A stretch of DNA of 53,421 nt from Rhodocyclales bacterium (lineage in GTDB: Bacteria > Pseudomonadota > Gammaproteobacteria > Burkholderiales > Rhodocyclaceae): NCBI GenBank assembly GCA_016177805.1, contig JACOUN010000048.1, positions 1 to 53,421 of the forward strand, in the 5' to 3' direction. The translations under genes were made by a program, and so were the position numbers. Within the stretch, counting starts at the first letter, position 1. Each line of letters begins with the position of its first letter. Under the pieces are notes generated by a model. The model worked only from the letters and a program-made list of their open reading frames with translations. It was not told where the DNA came from and ran no database searches. Of this stretch, positions 36,157 through 44,751 are shown in pieces.

Positions 36157-37122
36157 ATGCCCGCTTCCCGCGCTCTGACCATCGCGCTGTTCGTGGGGCT
36201 CGTCGCCCTGGCCCTGTTCCCCCTGTTCGGCGACAAGTACTACATTCAACTGTTGACCAAGATCATGATCATGGCGATTTTCGCCATGAGCCTCGATCTG
36301 CTGGTGGGTTACACCGGGCTGGTGAGCCTCGGACACGCCGCCTTTTTCGGGCTCGCCGGCTATGTGCTGGCGATGATGGCGCCCCAGGACGCAGCCGCCA
36401 GCCTGTGGATCACGCTTCCGGCGGCCCTGGGCGGCGCCGCACTGGCGGCGCTCATCATCGGCTTCCTGGTGCTGCGCACCTCGGGCATCTACTTCATCAT
36501 GGTGACGCTGGCGTTCGCCCAGATGCTGTTTTTCTTCATCCACGATTCCAAGTACTTCGGCGGCTCCGACGGCGCCTACGTCTATTTCCGGCCCACCGCG
36601 GCGCTGACCGGCGTGCAGCTCTTCGACCTGGAGAACTTCAACCACTTCTACTACGTGGTGCTGGCGCTGATGGCGGGGGTGTATGTCCTGCTTCAGGTGA
36701 TCCTGCGTTCGCCCTTCGGCGCGGTCATTGTCGGCATCAGGACCAACGAGCACCGCATGCGCTCGCTCGGCTATCCCACGTTCCGCTACAAGCTGGTGTG
36801 CTTCGTGATCGGCGGCACCGTGGCCGGGCTGGCGGGTTATTTCAACGCTGCCCAGTTCGGATTCGTGAACCCGGAACTCCTGTCCTGGCACCAGTCGGGG
36901 ATCGCCCTGATGATGGTGCTCCTGGGCGGCATGGGCACGCTGTTCGGCCCGGTGCTGGGGGCGTTCGCCATGATCCTGCTGGAGCAGCTGTTCCAGGGCC
37001 TCACCGAGCACTGGCTGCTGGTCATGGGCGGCTTCATCATCGCGGTCGTCCTGTTCCTCCCCCACGGCCTGTACGGGCTGGCGGCGCAGCTCGGCAGGAA
37101 GCGCGAGGCGGAAAATGACTGA
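36157..37122 (+). CDS. livM: ABC transporter permease, LivM-type
   Basis: A 321-residue membrane protein of the LivM family: AMSLDLLVGYTGLVSLGHAAFFG, RTSGIYFIMVTLAFAQM and GIRTNEHRMRSLGYPTFRYKL (the loop that contacts the ATPases). The start codon is directly after the livH stop, and the end overlaps livG by eight bases, so these genes are translationally coupled. Together with LivH it forms the membrane pore of the aromatic-acid importer. Confidence 0.88.
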   Translation: MPASRALTIALFVGLVALALFPLFGDKYYIQLLTKIMIMAIFAMSLDLLVGYTGLVSLGHAAFFGLAGYVLAMMAPQDAAASLWITLPAALGGAALAALIIGFLVLRTSGIYFIMVTLAFAQMLFFFIHDSKYFGGSDGAYVYFRPTAALTGVQLFDLENFNHFYYVVLALMAGVYVLLQVILRSPFGAVIVGIRTNEHRMRSLGYPTFRYKLVCFVIGGTVAGLAGYFNAAQFGFVNPELLSWHQSGIALMMVLLGGMGTLFGPVLGAFAMILLEQLFQGLTEHWLLVMGGFIIAVVLFLPHGLYGLAAQLGRKREAEND

Positions 37123-37876
37123 CACCGTGCTCCAGACCCACGAGCTGTCCAAGCGCTTCGGCGGACTGGCCGCCGTGTCGAACGTCTCGCTCGAACTGAA
37201 CGTCGGCAGGATTCACGCGGTCATCGGCCCCAACGGCGCCGGCAAGAGCACGCTCATCAACATGCTCTCCGGCGACCTCTCCCCCACGTCCGGACGGATC
37301 GTGTACCGGGGCGGCGAGATCACCGGGTTTTCCGCCGACCGCATCTCGCGCCTGGGGATCGGGCGCAGCTACCAGAAGACCAACATCTTTCTGGGCTTCA
37401 CCGCCTACGAAAACTGCCGGCTGGCGGCCCAGAGCCGCCTGCCCTCCTCCATGCGCTTCTTCCGCCGCGCCACGACCTACCACAGGGTGCGCGATGCAGC
37501 GGAGAAGGCGCTGGCCCAGGCCGGCCTCGAAAACCGCGCCGGCACGCTGGCCTCCGCCCTGTCCCACGGCGAGCAGCGGCAGCTGGAGATCGCCATGTGC
37601 CTCGCCACCAGCCCCAAGCTGCTGCTGCTCGACGAGCCCCTTGCGGGAATGGGCGCCGAGGAGTCGGCGCGCATGGTGGAGCTGCTCAAGTCGCTGGCGG
37701 CCGGCCACGCCATGCTGCTGGTGGAGCACGACATGGACGCGGTGTTCACCTTGGCCGAGGTGCTCACGGTAATGGTGAACGGCTGCGTGCTGGAATCCGG
37801 CACCCCGGAGCAGATCCGCGCCAGCCCCGCGGTGCGGGAAGCCTACCTGGGCACGGAGGACCTGGCCCATGGCTGA
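37115..37876 (+). CDS. livG: ABC transporter ATP-binding protein, LivG-type
   Basis: A 253-residue ATPase with Walker A GPNGAGKSTLIN, a signature region (here LSHGEQRQLEI, a variant of LSGGQ), Walker B LLLLDEPLAGMG and a switch histidine in LLVEHDMDAVF. The insert after Walker A (ADRISRLGIGRSYQKTNIF) is typical of LivG. It overlaps livM and livF by eight bases each. The signature has His in place of the first Gly (LSHGE), which is common in this family. Confidence 0.88.
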   Translation: MTDTVLQTHELSKRFGGLAAVSNVSLELNVGRIHAVIGPNGAGKSTLINMLSGDLSPTSGRIVYRGGEITGFSADRISRLGIGRSYQKTNIFLGFTAYENCRLAAQSRLPSSMRFFRRATTYHRVRDAAEKALAQAGLENRAGTLASALSHGEQRQLEIAMCLATSPKLLLLDEPLAGMGAEESARMVELLKSLAAGHAMLLVEHDMDAVFTLAEVLTVMVNGCVLESGTPEQIRASPAVREAYLGTEDLAHG

Positions 37877-38591
37877 AGCCTACACGCCGCTGATCGAGGC
37901 CAAGGGGATTCACACCTATTACGGAGTGAGCCACATCCTCCACGGGGTGGATTTCGCCATCCACCGCAGCGAGACCATTGGCCTCATGGGCCGCAACGGC
38001 ATGGGGAAATCCACGCTGCTGCGCTCCATGCTGGGGCTCACGCGCACGCGCCGGGGCGAAGTGTACGTGAAGGGCGTGGACATGACCGGCGCCGAGCCCT
38101 ATGCCATCGCCCGCCAAGGCATCGCCTTCGTGCCCGAGGGCCGCGGCATCTTCCCCAACCTCTCGGTGCGCGAGAACCTGATGATGGCAGCACGGCCCGG
38201 TGTGGAAGGCAAGCGCGACTGGAGCTTCGAGCGCGTCATCGACACCTTCCCCCGGCTCGCCGAGCGCATCGGCCACTGGGGCAACCAGCTCTCGGGGGGC
38301 GAGCAGCAGATGCTCACCATCGGGCGGGCGCTGATGACCAATCCGGACCTGCTGATTCTCGACGAGGCAACCGAGGGCCTCGCCCCGCTGATCGCGGTGG
38401 AGATCTGGATGATCATCCGCGCCATCAAGGCGAGCGGCATCGCCACCGTGATCGTGGACAAGAACTTCGCCGCGGTGAACTCCATCTCCGACCGCAACAT
38501 CATCCTGGTCAAGGGCAACAAGGTCTACGACGGCAGCGCCGAGGCGCTGCGCGCCCAGCCGGAGCTGCATCAGAAGTATCTGGGGGTATGA
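37869..38591 (+). CDS. livF: ABC transporter ATP-binding protein, LivF-type
   Basis: A 240-residue ATPase with Walker A GRNGMGKSTLLRSMLG, signature LSGGEQQMLTIGRAL, Walker B LLILDEATEGLAP, and the LivF-type segment FVPEGRGIFPNLSVRENL. The switch histidine position reads VIVDKNFAAVN, with a lysine where many family members have His; this variant is regular in LivF proteins of this type. It pairs with LivG. Its stop overlaps the hydrolase start (ATGA). Confidence 0.88.
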   Translation: MAEAYTPLIEAKGIHTYYGVSHILHGVDFAIHRSETIGLMGRNGMGKSTLLRSMLGLTRTRRGEVYVKGVDMTGAEPYAIARQGIAFVPEGRGIFPNLSVRENLMMAARPGVEGKRDWSFERVIDTFPRLAERIGHWGNQLSGGEQQMLTIGRALMTNPDLLILDEATEGLAPLIAVEIWMIIRAIKASGIATVIVDKNFAAVNSISDRNIILVKGNKVYDGSAEALRAQPELHQKYLGV

Positions 38592-39358
38592 CCGACGGCC
38601 GCATGACCATCCAGGGCCGGCGCCTGGAGTACCACTGGATCGAGCCCGCAAAAACCGCCGCCCCAACTCTCATTTTCCTGCACGAGGGCCTGGGCTCGGT
38701 GGGAATGTGGAAGGACTTTCCCGCAAGACTCGCCGCCACCACCGGCTGCGGCACCCTGATCTACTCCCGCATCGGCCATGGCAAATCCGACCGCCTGCCG
38801 GCGCCCCACCAGGTGGACTACATGCACGTGCAGGCCCTCGAAGTGCTGCCGGAGATCCGCGCCCACCTGGGGCTCGGGGAGCCAGTGCTGGTGGGCCATA
38901 GCGACGGCGGCTCCATCGCGCTGATTCACGCCGGCGCGGCCCGCTGGCCGGTGAAGGGACTGATCCTGGAGGCGCCCCATGTGTTCGTGGAGGATGTTTC
39001 TGTCGCCAGCATCGCCCAGGCCAAGGCGGCCTACCGGAACACCGACCTGCCGCAAAAGCTCGGCCGCTACCACGAAGACCCGGACGGCGCGTTCTGGGGC
39101 TGGAACGACATCTGGCTGCACCCGGAGTTCCGCAACTGGAATATCGAGGGCTTTCTCCCCGCCATCCGCTGCCCGATGCTCGCCATCCAGGGCTTCGACG
39201 ACGAGTACGGCACCATGGCGCAACTGGAAGCCATCGAGCGCCAGGTCAGCGGCCCGGTGGAGCTGGTCAAGCTCGCGGACTGCGGCCATTCCCCCCACCG
39301 CGATCAGCCGGAGGCCACGCTCCAGGCGATGCTGCGGTTCATCGGTCGGCTGTCCTGA
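38588..39358 (+). CDS. Alpha/beta hydrolase
   Basis: A 256-residue alpha/beta-fold hydrolase: the HEGLGSVGMW oxyanion loop, nucleophile elbow GHSDGGS (Ser in the middle), an acidic residue in IQGFDDEYG and the catalytic His in DCGHSPHRDQPE. It is the last gene of the benzoate ligase/importer operon, with an ATGA overlap with livF. Candidate tasks are release of an aromatic acid from an ester before activation, or thioester/lactone hydrolysis in the pathway. The substrate is not defined. Its 3' end overlaps the end of the convergent pseudopilin gene by 20 bases. Confidence 0.82.
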   Translation: MTDGRMTIQGRRLEYHWIEPAKTAAPTLIFLHEGLGSVGMWKDFPARLAATTGCGTLIYSRIGHGKSDRLPAPHQVDYMHVQALEVLPEIRAHLGLGEPVLVGHSDGGSIALIHAGAARWPVKGLILEAPHVFVEDVSVASIAQAKAAYRNTDLPQKLGRYHEDPDGAFWGWNDIWLHPEFRNWNIEGFLPAIRCPMLAIQGFDDEYGTMAQLEAIERQVSGPVELVKLADCGHSPHRDQPEATLQAMLRFIGRLS

Positions 39359-39923
39359 TAGCCGGCAATTGAGGCAACGAGGCGTTACTTCCGCCAGGTG
39401 GCGGTGAATAAACGAATTTCCACTCGGAATACCGCGGCGCGCCCTCGAATTCCTTCTCCTTTTCGTCGAATCCGCCTGCCTTAATCGGCAGTGCGTCCGA
39501 GAGGCTGTACACCCCCATGACTCCTCCACCGGGCGCCCGAACGACCCCCCATTCCGTCTTGCCGGTCATGGGATCGCGATAGATTCTGCGTAGGTACCGC
39601 TGCACCGAGAGATGACGGTCGTCGCGCAGCAACTCCTCAAGCTTCTCCGGGTAGCGCTTCACCGATCCCGGCGAGCGCTCATAATAAAGCCCGATGGCGC
39701 GGCGAAATTCCTTGCCGATCAGCAGCAACTCCCGTTCCCGCGCGCGCTGGGATTCCTGGTGCCACACCACGCTGCCGGCGGCGAGCAACGCTCCCGCCGC
39801 TGCGACCGCGAACAGCATGGCAAGATAGGTAAACCCGCGGTGCCCACCGGGCCGAGGCAAGCGCCCGGCATAAAGGCAACGGGAGGGATTGCGCAATGTG
39901 CCGATCGTGAATTCGACTACCAT
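39339..39923 (-). CDS. Pseudopilin-like protein without Glu5
   Basis: A 194-residue protein with an unusually long positively charged leader ending RPGGHRG, then a hydrophobic helix FTYLAMLFAVAAAGALLAAG. Counting from the Phe after the glycine, position 5 is Ala rather than Glu; lack of Glu5 is known from the minor pseudopilin GspK at the pilus tip. The soluble part has an EEL...RYLRRIYRDPMTGKTEW region like that of the two upstream pseudopilins. The ATG at 39923 overlaps the previous gene by seven bases, and its ribosome site is weak. It is the last gene of the secretion operon, and its end overlaps the hydrolase gene on the other strand. Confidence 0.7.
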   Translation of the reverse strand: MVVEFTIGTLRNPSRCLYAGRLPRPGGHRGFTYLAMLFAVAAAGALLAAGSVVWHQESQRARERELLLIGKEFRRAIGLYYERSPGSVKRYPEKLEELLRDDRHLSVQRYLRRIYRDPMTGKTEWGVVRAPGGGVMGVYSLSDALPIKAGGFDEKEKEFEGAPRYSEWKFVYSPPPGGSNASLPQLPAIRTADR

Positions 39924-40366
39924 CTGTTGTATTGGGAGCCGTCCCGGGCGACCCCCTGGGCACCGCTGCGAACATCGTAGATGCCGCCCTTGTCCGGATC
40001 GTCGGGCGGGACGAGCACCCAGGTGGCGCCGCTCTCCGTAACCGGATCGACCGGGACGCTGCGGATGTACTTCTTCCGCACCAGATCCTCCAGGGACACG
40101 GGATACTTTCCGGTGTCCGCATAATGCTTGTCCACCGCCTCCCGCAGCAGGGCGAGGTTGTGCTTGAGGGCGGTTTCCTCCGCCCGGGTCACGCTGGAGA
40201 AATAGCGCGGGGCGACCAGCGATAGGAGCAGGCCGATGATGGCAAGAGTGACCAGCAGCTCGATCAGCGTGAAAGCCCGCTCCCAGGCTCGCAGCCCGGG
40301 TAATGGGCTGCAACCGGAACGTTGCCCGCTCGCGCAGCCGATCAAGCCGGAAGCCCCCATCACCAT
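39917..40366 (-). CDS. GspG-like pseudopilin
   Basis: A 149-residue pseudopilin. After a long leader (about 30 residues) comes AFTLIELLVTLAIIGLLLSLVAPRYF, with Glu at position 5 of the mature form; the cleavage residue before Phe is Ala instead of the usual Gly. The soluble part has a GspG-like DTGKYPVSLEDLV and DPVTESGATW layout, ending in a YNRW tail. It overlaps the upstream pseudopilin gene by seven bases. ATG at 40366, or a further ATG two codons later. Confidence 0.8.
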   Translation of the reverse strand: MVMGASGLIGCASGQRSGCSPLPGLRAWERAFTLIELLVTLAIIGLLLSLVAPRYFSSVTRAEETALKHNLALLREAVDKHYADTGKYPVSLEDLVRKKYIRSVPVDPVTESGATWVLVPPDDPDKGGIYDVRSGAQGVARDGSQYNRW

Positions 40367-40833
40367 TCCCGGTAAGGGATCCCGTTGAGCCCGGTTCGCC
40401 GGCTCAGCGAATAAACGTCGAAGATGTCCCGTCCCGCGCGCGGCGACTCGGGGGGACTGTCGTAGCTGCGCTTGCCCCAGGTCTGCTCCGGCGCAGCCGC
40501 GGGATCGTCTGCCATGGGATCGCGCGGAACGCGGCGCAGGAAGTAAATCTTCCGCCCCTTCGGGTCCTTGGCGTCGGTCACACCCTCGACCAGGACGCCC
40601 AGGGAGGGCGGATAGCCCGATTGATCTGCGGAGCGCAGAATTCTTCCCTCATCCACGGCCCTCTTGTATGCATCCAAGGCGCCGCGGATTTCCCAGAGCG
40701 CCTGCCTCAACTCTTTTTCCTGGGCCCTGCGCACCGAAGTCTCCGAAAGCGGGAACACGGCCGCGGCGAGGATGCCGATAATGACCAGCGTCACCAGCAG
40801 CTCGATAAGGGTAAAACCGGCGTTTTGTTTCAT
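40360..40833 (-). CDS. GspG-like pseudopilin
   Basis: A 157-residue pseudopilin with a short leader (MKQNAG) cut before FTLIELLVTLVIIGILAAAVFP; Glu5 is present. The soluble domain resembles the next pseudopilin: a helix EKELRQALWEIRGALDAYK, RVPRDPMADD, and a YSLSRRTGLNG end. It is 12 bases after the secretin gene. It probably forms part of the pseudopilus of the machine encoded upstream. Confidence 0.82.
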   Translation of the reverse strand: MKQNAGFTLIELLVTLVIIGILAAAVFPLSETSVRRAQEKELRQALWEIRGALDAYKRAVDEGRILRSADQSGYPPSLGVLVEGVTDAKDPKGRKIYFLRRVPRDPMADDPAAAPEQTWGKRSYDSPPESPRAGRDIFDVYSLSRRTGLNGIPYREW

Positions 40834-40845
40834 TCGGTCCGGCCG

Positions 40846-43113
40846 TCAGGGACGCGCCAGCGACAGCGTGAGCGGAACGGGAGGCGCAATGCCCAGGGGC
40901 TTTCCGGCGGCGTCCAAGGCCGATTGAGCTTCCATGCGGACGATCGTGGTGCCGGGATGCGGCCCGGTCGCCTGGAAGGAGATCTTGACGAGGTTGCCCT
41001 CGCCCTTGAGGTCCTCGCTGACCGCGTAGCTCACGCTCAGGCGCCCGGCGTCCTGCTGGAGGTTATAGCGGAAGCTTGGGTCCTTGCCGGTCTTCTTTAG
41101 CAGCTCGCCTTCTTCCACCTTCTCCACCGCGAGCCGCGCCTGGTCGAACGCCAGTTCGAATGTCCCGGCCCGCAGCGCCGTCTCGGCGGCAAGGTCCACT
41201 GTCACGGTGAACGTTTCCGCGGTTTTGATCTGGGCCGGCGCCCGGAGGATCAGGCGGCCCGCCGCCGGAAGCGCGGGGCTCGCGGCGGCTGCCGGCTTCG
41301 GGGAGTCCGCCGCGGCCGCTTTCCCGGTCGTTGCCGGCTGGGCCTCCATCGGTCGCAGAACCAGTGGGGGGGCGCCGATCGCGTTCTCGGTACCCGACAT
41401 GAACTCGGTCGTCTGCGCATCCGGCCGCGCCACCGTGCGCAGGATGCGGGGCGTGATCAGCAGCACAATCTCGGTCTTGGTGGCCGTGTCGTTGTGGCTG
41501 GAGAACAGGCGGCCCACGACGGGCAACCCTCCCAGCCCGGGCACCCGGTCCGCCGTCTTGCGATCCTCATCGTTGATCAATCCCGCGAGGATCTGGGTCT
41601 CCCCGTCCTTGAGGTGGAGCATGGTGTTGGCGTTTCGCGTGCCGAGCTGGTAGGTAAGCGTGCCACCGGTGCTTCTGATCTCGCGCACGATGTTGCTCAC
41701 CTCCAGCCCCACCTTGATGACCACCTCGTTATCCAGGGAGATGCCGGGTTCCACCTCCAGCTTCAGCCCCACGTCGAGGTAGGAAACGGACTCGGAAACC
41801 AGGCTGGTCGCCGTGATGTTGGAGGTGATCACCGGAACCCGGTCGCCGATATGAACCCTTGCCTTCTGTCCGTCCATCACCCGGATGCGGGGATTCGCCA
41901 GCAGATTGCTCTTGGTAAGCTGGTCCTTGAAATTAAGCACCAGCAGCGGATTGCTGAAGCTGATGCGATACAGTCCCGCGCTCCGGTTCAGCCACTCGGG
42001 AAGCGTCACCGTCCCGGGGGTGCCTCCCGAACCCACGACGGCATAACTCACCTGGCTCGGATAGCGAATGCCCAAATCGGTGAGCAGGCTGCTCGCCACC
42101 TCCATCACTTCCACCTCCAGCATCACTTCCGACTGGGCGAGATCCTGAGCCGCAATGAGCTTCTCGGCCATGCGAATTGCGTCCGGGGTATCGCGCATGA
42201 CCAGCAGCTTCAGCTTCTCGTCGAAAAACACGTCCTTGGTCTTGACCAGCGTCTTGACCATGCTGGCCGTCTGCTTCACGTCCGCATGGGCCAGGTAGAA
42301 GCTCTTGGTGACCAGATCCTGGTACTCCTTCACCTTGGCGGGATTATTGGGATAGATCAGGATGGTGTTGTGGCCGAGTACCTTTCGTTCCAGCTGATTG
42401 GTCACCAGGATGAACCGGATCACGTCGTCGATGCTCGTATTGCGCACCAGGACCGTGGTCCGGTGATCGGGCCGGACGTCCTTGTCGAAGAAAAAATTGA
42501 TTCCCGTGTTGCGGGAGATCAGCTCGAACACCGACCGCAGATCCGTGTCCCGGAACTCCAGCGTGATCGGGCGCCGCAGCGCGGCATCGAGCTGCGGTTC
42601 CCGGGTGGCGCTGCGGGTCTTCTCTTCGATCTTGCGCAGCAGGCCGAGGGCGGCCCGGTGCTGTGGATTCTCGGCGAGCACCGCCCGCGCCTTGCCGTTC
42701 GCCTGCTCAAGCTTCCCTTCCTTGAGCGCGGCCTCCGCTTCGCGCAGGAGCGCCTGGTGGCGTTGTTCGACGGCAAGCCCGTCGAGGGCGGCCTTGGGCC
42801 GGGAATCCTTGGGGTCAAGCTCCGCGGCCTTCCGATAGGCCGTCTCCGCCGCCTCCCATTGGCCCTGCTGCCGGGCTGCCTCGCCCTGGGCCAGCAGGCG
42901 CTGCAGGGCGATTTCCCGCTGGCGATAGTAATAACCCCGATATTCGTGCTTGCCAGGGTCGAGCTTCATCGCCTCATCCACCTTGGCAAGACCCGCCTCG
43001 AAGTCGCCTGCCTCGATGAGCTCAGTCCCCTGCTGGAACGTCCGCTGCGCCGCGCACCCGGCAACGAGGAGCAGGGCCGCCAGCACTACAAGCGTCGCAC
43101 CGTTCAGCTTCAA
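40846..43113 (-). CDS. gspD: Secretin with N-terminal TPR lipoprotein part and C-terminal cohesin-like domain
   Basis: A 755-residue outer-membrane channel protein. It begins with a lipoprotein signal (LLLVAGC, Cys20), then TPR-like helices (about 22-165), a secretin/TonB short N-terminal domain (LEFRDTDLRSVFELISRNTGINFFFD), N1-type repeats, and the secretin core (about 300-580) with VPGLGGLPVVGRLFSS and the ILRTVA end of the barrel. After a Pro/Ala-rich linker, residues about 625-755 read as a cohesin-like beta-sandwich (VTVDLAAETALRAGTFELAFD; LVKISFQATG). The ATG overlaps the upstream stop (ATGA). The domain order is close to MshL/PilQ-type lipoprotein secretins of pilus systems, with the cohesin added. 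Confidence 0.85.
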   Translation of the reverse strand: MKLNGATLVVLAALLLVAGCAAQRTFQQGTELIEAGDFEAGLAKVDEAMKLDPGKHEYRGYYYRQREIALQRLLAQGEAARQQGQWEAAETAYRKAAELDPKDSRPKAALDGLAVEQRHQALLREAEAALKEGKLEQANGKARAVLAENPQHRAALGLLRKIEEKTRSATREPQLDAALRRPITLEFRDTDLRSVFELISRNTGINFFFDKDVRPDHRTTVLVRNTSIDDVIRFILVTNQLERKVLGHNTILIYPNNPAKVKEYQDLVTKSFYLAHADVKQTASMVKTLVKTKDVFFDEKLKLLVMRDTPDAIRMAEKLIAAQDLAQSEVMLEVEVMEVASSLLTDLGIRYPSQVSYAVVGSGGTPGTVTLPEWLNRSAGLYRISFSNPLLVLNFKDQLTKSNLLANPRIRVMDGQKARVHIGDRVPVITSNITATSLVSESVSYLDVGLKLEVEPGISLDNEVVIKVGLEVSNIVREIRSTGGTLTYQLGTRNANTMLHLKDGETQILAGLINDEDRKTADRVPGLGGLPVVGRLFSSHNDTATKTEIVLLITPRILRTVARPDAQTTEFMSGTENAIGAPPLVLRPMEAQPATTGKAAAADSPKPAAAASPALPAAGRLILRAPAQIKTAETFTVTVDLAAETALRAGTFELAFDQARLAVEKVEEGELLKKTGKDPSFRYNLQQDAGRLSVSYAVSEDLKGEGNLVKISFQATGPHPGTTIVRMEAQSALDAAGKPLGIAPPVPLTLSLARP

Positions 43114-43649
43114 TTCATTCCCCCGATCTGCAATGCCTGTCGCTCGTCGAGCGGCAGGTAGACAAAGATCACCGAAGCGTCGCTCACCTCTTCCACCCGG
43201 TAGAGATTGTCCACGACGTCGCCCTTTCTGAGGCTCAGATTCTGGTTCCCCTGCGCCACGAACACGGTAAGGATGCCGCCGTCCGTCATCCGCCCAAGAA
43301 ACTTGAATGGCAATGGCGGCCCCGCGGGCTTGGGCGGCGGAGGCGGCGCGGCCGGCGGCGCCGGCGGAGCGATCACCGGCGGTGTCCGCAGCGCGAATAA
43401 ATCGTCTTCGATCTCGGTAGTCCCAGGACGGTTGAGGCGCGCGAGATCGAGGTCGGGTGCCCCAGGCTTGACTTGGGGCGCCGGTCCGGCTGAAGCAGAC
43501 TCAACGCTCACGCGGGCGCCCGCCACGGGCTGCGCCGGCCCGTCCCTGGCTTCCCGCTCCGTGCCCACGACGATCGTCGCCGCCAGCATCAGCCCGCCGG
43601 CCGCGACGGCTGCCTTGAGCACATTGGGTCTGGAGACACCGATTGTCAT
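43110..43649 (-). CDS. GspC/PilP-like inner-membrane protein
   Basis: A 179-residue protein with one N-terminal membrane helix (VLKAAVAAGGLMLAATIVVG), a proline-rich linker (APPAPPAAPPPPPKPAGPP) and a small C-terminal beta domain (PFKFLGRMTDGGILTVFVAQGNQNLSLRKGDVV) like the homology region of GspC/PilP, which contacts the secretin N-domains. It overlaps both neighbours by four bases (ATGA). Position between PilO-like and secretin genes supports this role. Confidence 0.75.
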   Translation of the reverse strand: MTIGVSRPNVLKAAVAAGGLMLAATIVVGTEREARDGPAQPVAGARVSVESASAGPAPQVKPGAPDLDLARLNRPGTTEIEDDLFALRTPPVIAPPAPPAAPPPPPKPAGPPLPFKFLGRMTDGGILTVFVAQGNQNLSLRKGDVVDNLYRVEEVSDASVIFVYLPLDERQALQIGGMN

Positions 43650-44200
43650 TTGTCGCCGGCCGGAAGATAAAAGGTGAACTTCAGCTCCGCCTCCACCCTG
43701 CTCTGGACGCTCTGCTGCCGCCGGAACGAAATGCGGTCGAGGGACGCCACCGGAATGGCGTTCAGCGCACCCTCCGCGAAGGCGCGGATCCGGGCGTAAT
43801 CGCCGGAGATCGGCAGCGTCACCTCCCGCAGCGTGAGGGGCACATCGCCGTGGTCCACCTGCCGGTACTCCCCCTGCTGCAGCTCCACGCCGGTTCGCTC
43901 CGCCACGTCGTAGAGCCGGGCCAGCCAGTCCGTGAAGGTGCGATCCTTCTGGAAGAAGGTATAGAAGGCGCCGAGCTTTTTCCCCAAGTCCGGCGCGCTC
44001 CCCCGATGCTGGCCGGAGACGATGGGCAGCTGGGCCTTGCGGCCCTGCAGTGCCTGCTCCATCGCGGTGAGCCTGGCCTCGGCGGGCCGCAGCACCAGCA
44101 GGTAAAACGCGGTCGTCACGCAAAGCAGCGCAATCGCGACGATTTCCGGCGGACGCAGCGTCCGTCCCTGCTTGTCCCATAGTCGGGCGAACACCCTCAT
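43646..44200 (-). CDS. PilO/GspM-like assembly protein
   Basis: A 184-residue bitopic protein: a short cytoplasmic N-terminus, one membrane helix (IVAIALLCVTTAFYLLVL), a coiled-coil stretch (EARLTAMEQALQGRKAQLP), and a ferredoxin-like periplasmic domain with TLREVTLPISGDYARIRAFAEGALNAIP. This is the PilO layout. ATGA overlaps with both the PilN-like and PilP-like genes. Confidence 0.75.
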   Translation of the reverse strand: MRVFARLWDKQGRTLRPPEIVAIALLCVTTAFYLLVLRPAEARLTAMEQALQGRKAQLPIVSGQHRGSAPDLGKKLGAFYTFFQKDRTFTDWLARLYDVAERTGVELQQGEYRQVDHGDVPLTLREVTLPISGDYARIRAFAEGALNAIPVASLDRISFRRQQSVQSRVEAELKFTFYLPAGDK

Positions 44201-44751
44201 GGCCGGCCCTTCCAGGCGACCGTCACCGAAAAGAATACCGGCCGCCTCGGGTCATTGCGCCGGATTTCGTGCCGGGTCAGGTTTACGGCCCGGAATTGGT
44301 CGTTCCCCTCCAGATACGCGACGTAGGTCAGAAGCGCCGGGAAGTTCTTCGCCTCGCCCGTCACCTCGACGGTGCCCCCATCCACATCGGGTTCGACGCC
44401 CAACAGGGAAACCTCATCCACCCCGCTGCTGCCGAGGGCCTTGAACAGGTTGTTCCAGGGAAACGCAATCCGGTAAATCGTGGTTTGGGCGAAGGCCAGT
44501 TCCCGTTCCGGGTTCTTCGGCTCGTAGGATCTGCCCTGGTCCGATGCGAGGCGCAGGGTTCCGGGGACGGCCGCCGCCACCGTCGCACGGTCCTCGATCG
44601 CCCCGTGGACCTTGACGTAGGTCCACGCGACATCCGCCGTGTAGGCAATCGCCACCGCAAGCAGCAGTCGCGCCGCCCACCGCGCCCCGCCCCGGTGCGG
44701 CTGGAACTCGAAATCGAGACGGGACGGAGAGGAACTAGGCAGCCATCGCAT
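44197..44751 (-). CDS. PilN-like assembly protein
   Basis: A 184-residue bitopic protein: about 20 cytoplasmic residues, one membrane helix (AARLLLAVAIAYTADVAW), and a periplasmic domain with the ferredoxin-like fold of PilN/GspL (NNLFKALGSSGVDEVSLLGVEPDVDGGTVEVTGEAKN, in parts). I start at the ATG at 44751, with AAGGTG before it; the reading frame overlaps the PilM-like gene by 17 bases. Confidence 0.7.
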   Translation of the reverse strand: MRWLPSSSPSRLDFEFQPHRGGARWAARLLLAVAIAYTADVAWTYVKVHGAIEDRATVAAAVPGTLRLASDQGRSYEPKNPERELAFAQTTIYRIAFPWNNLFKALGSSGVDEVSLLGVEPDVDGGTVEVTGEAKNFPALLTYVAYLEGNDQFRAVNLTRHEIRRNDPRRPVFFSVTVAWKGRP

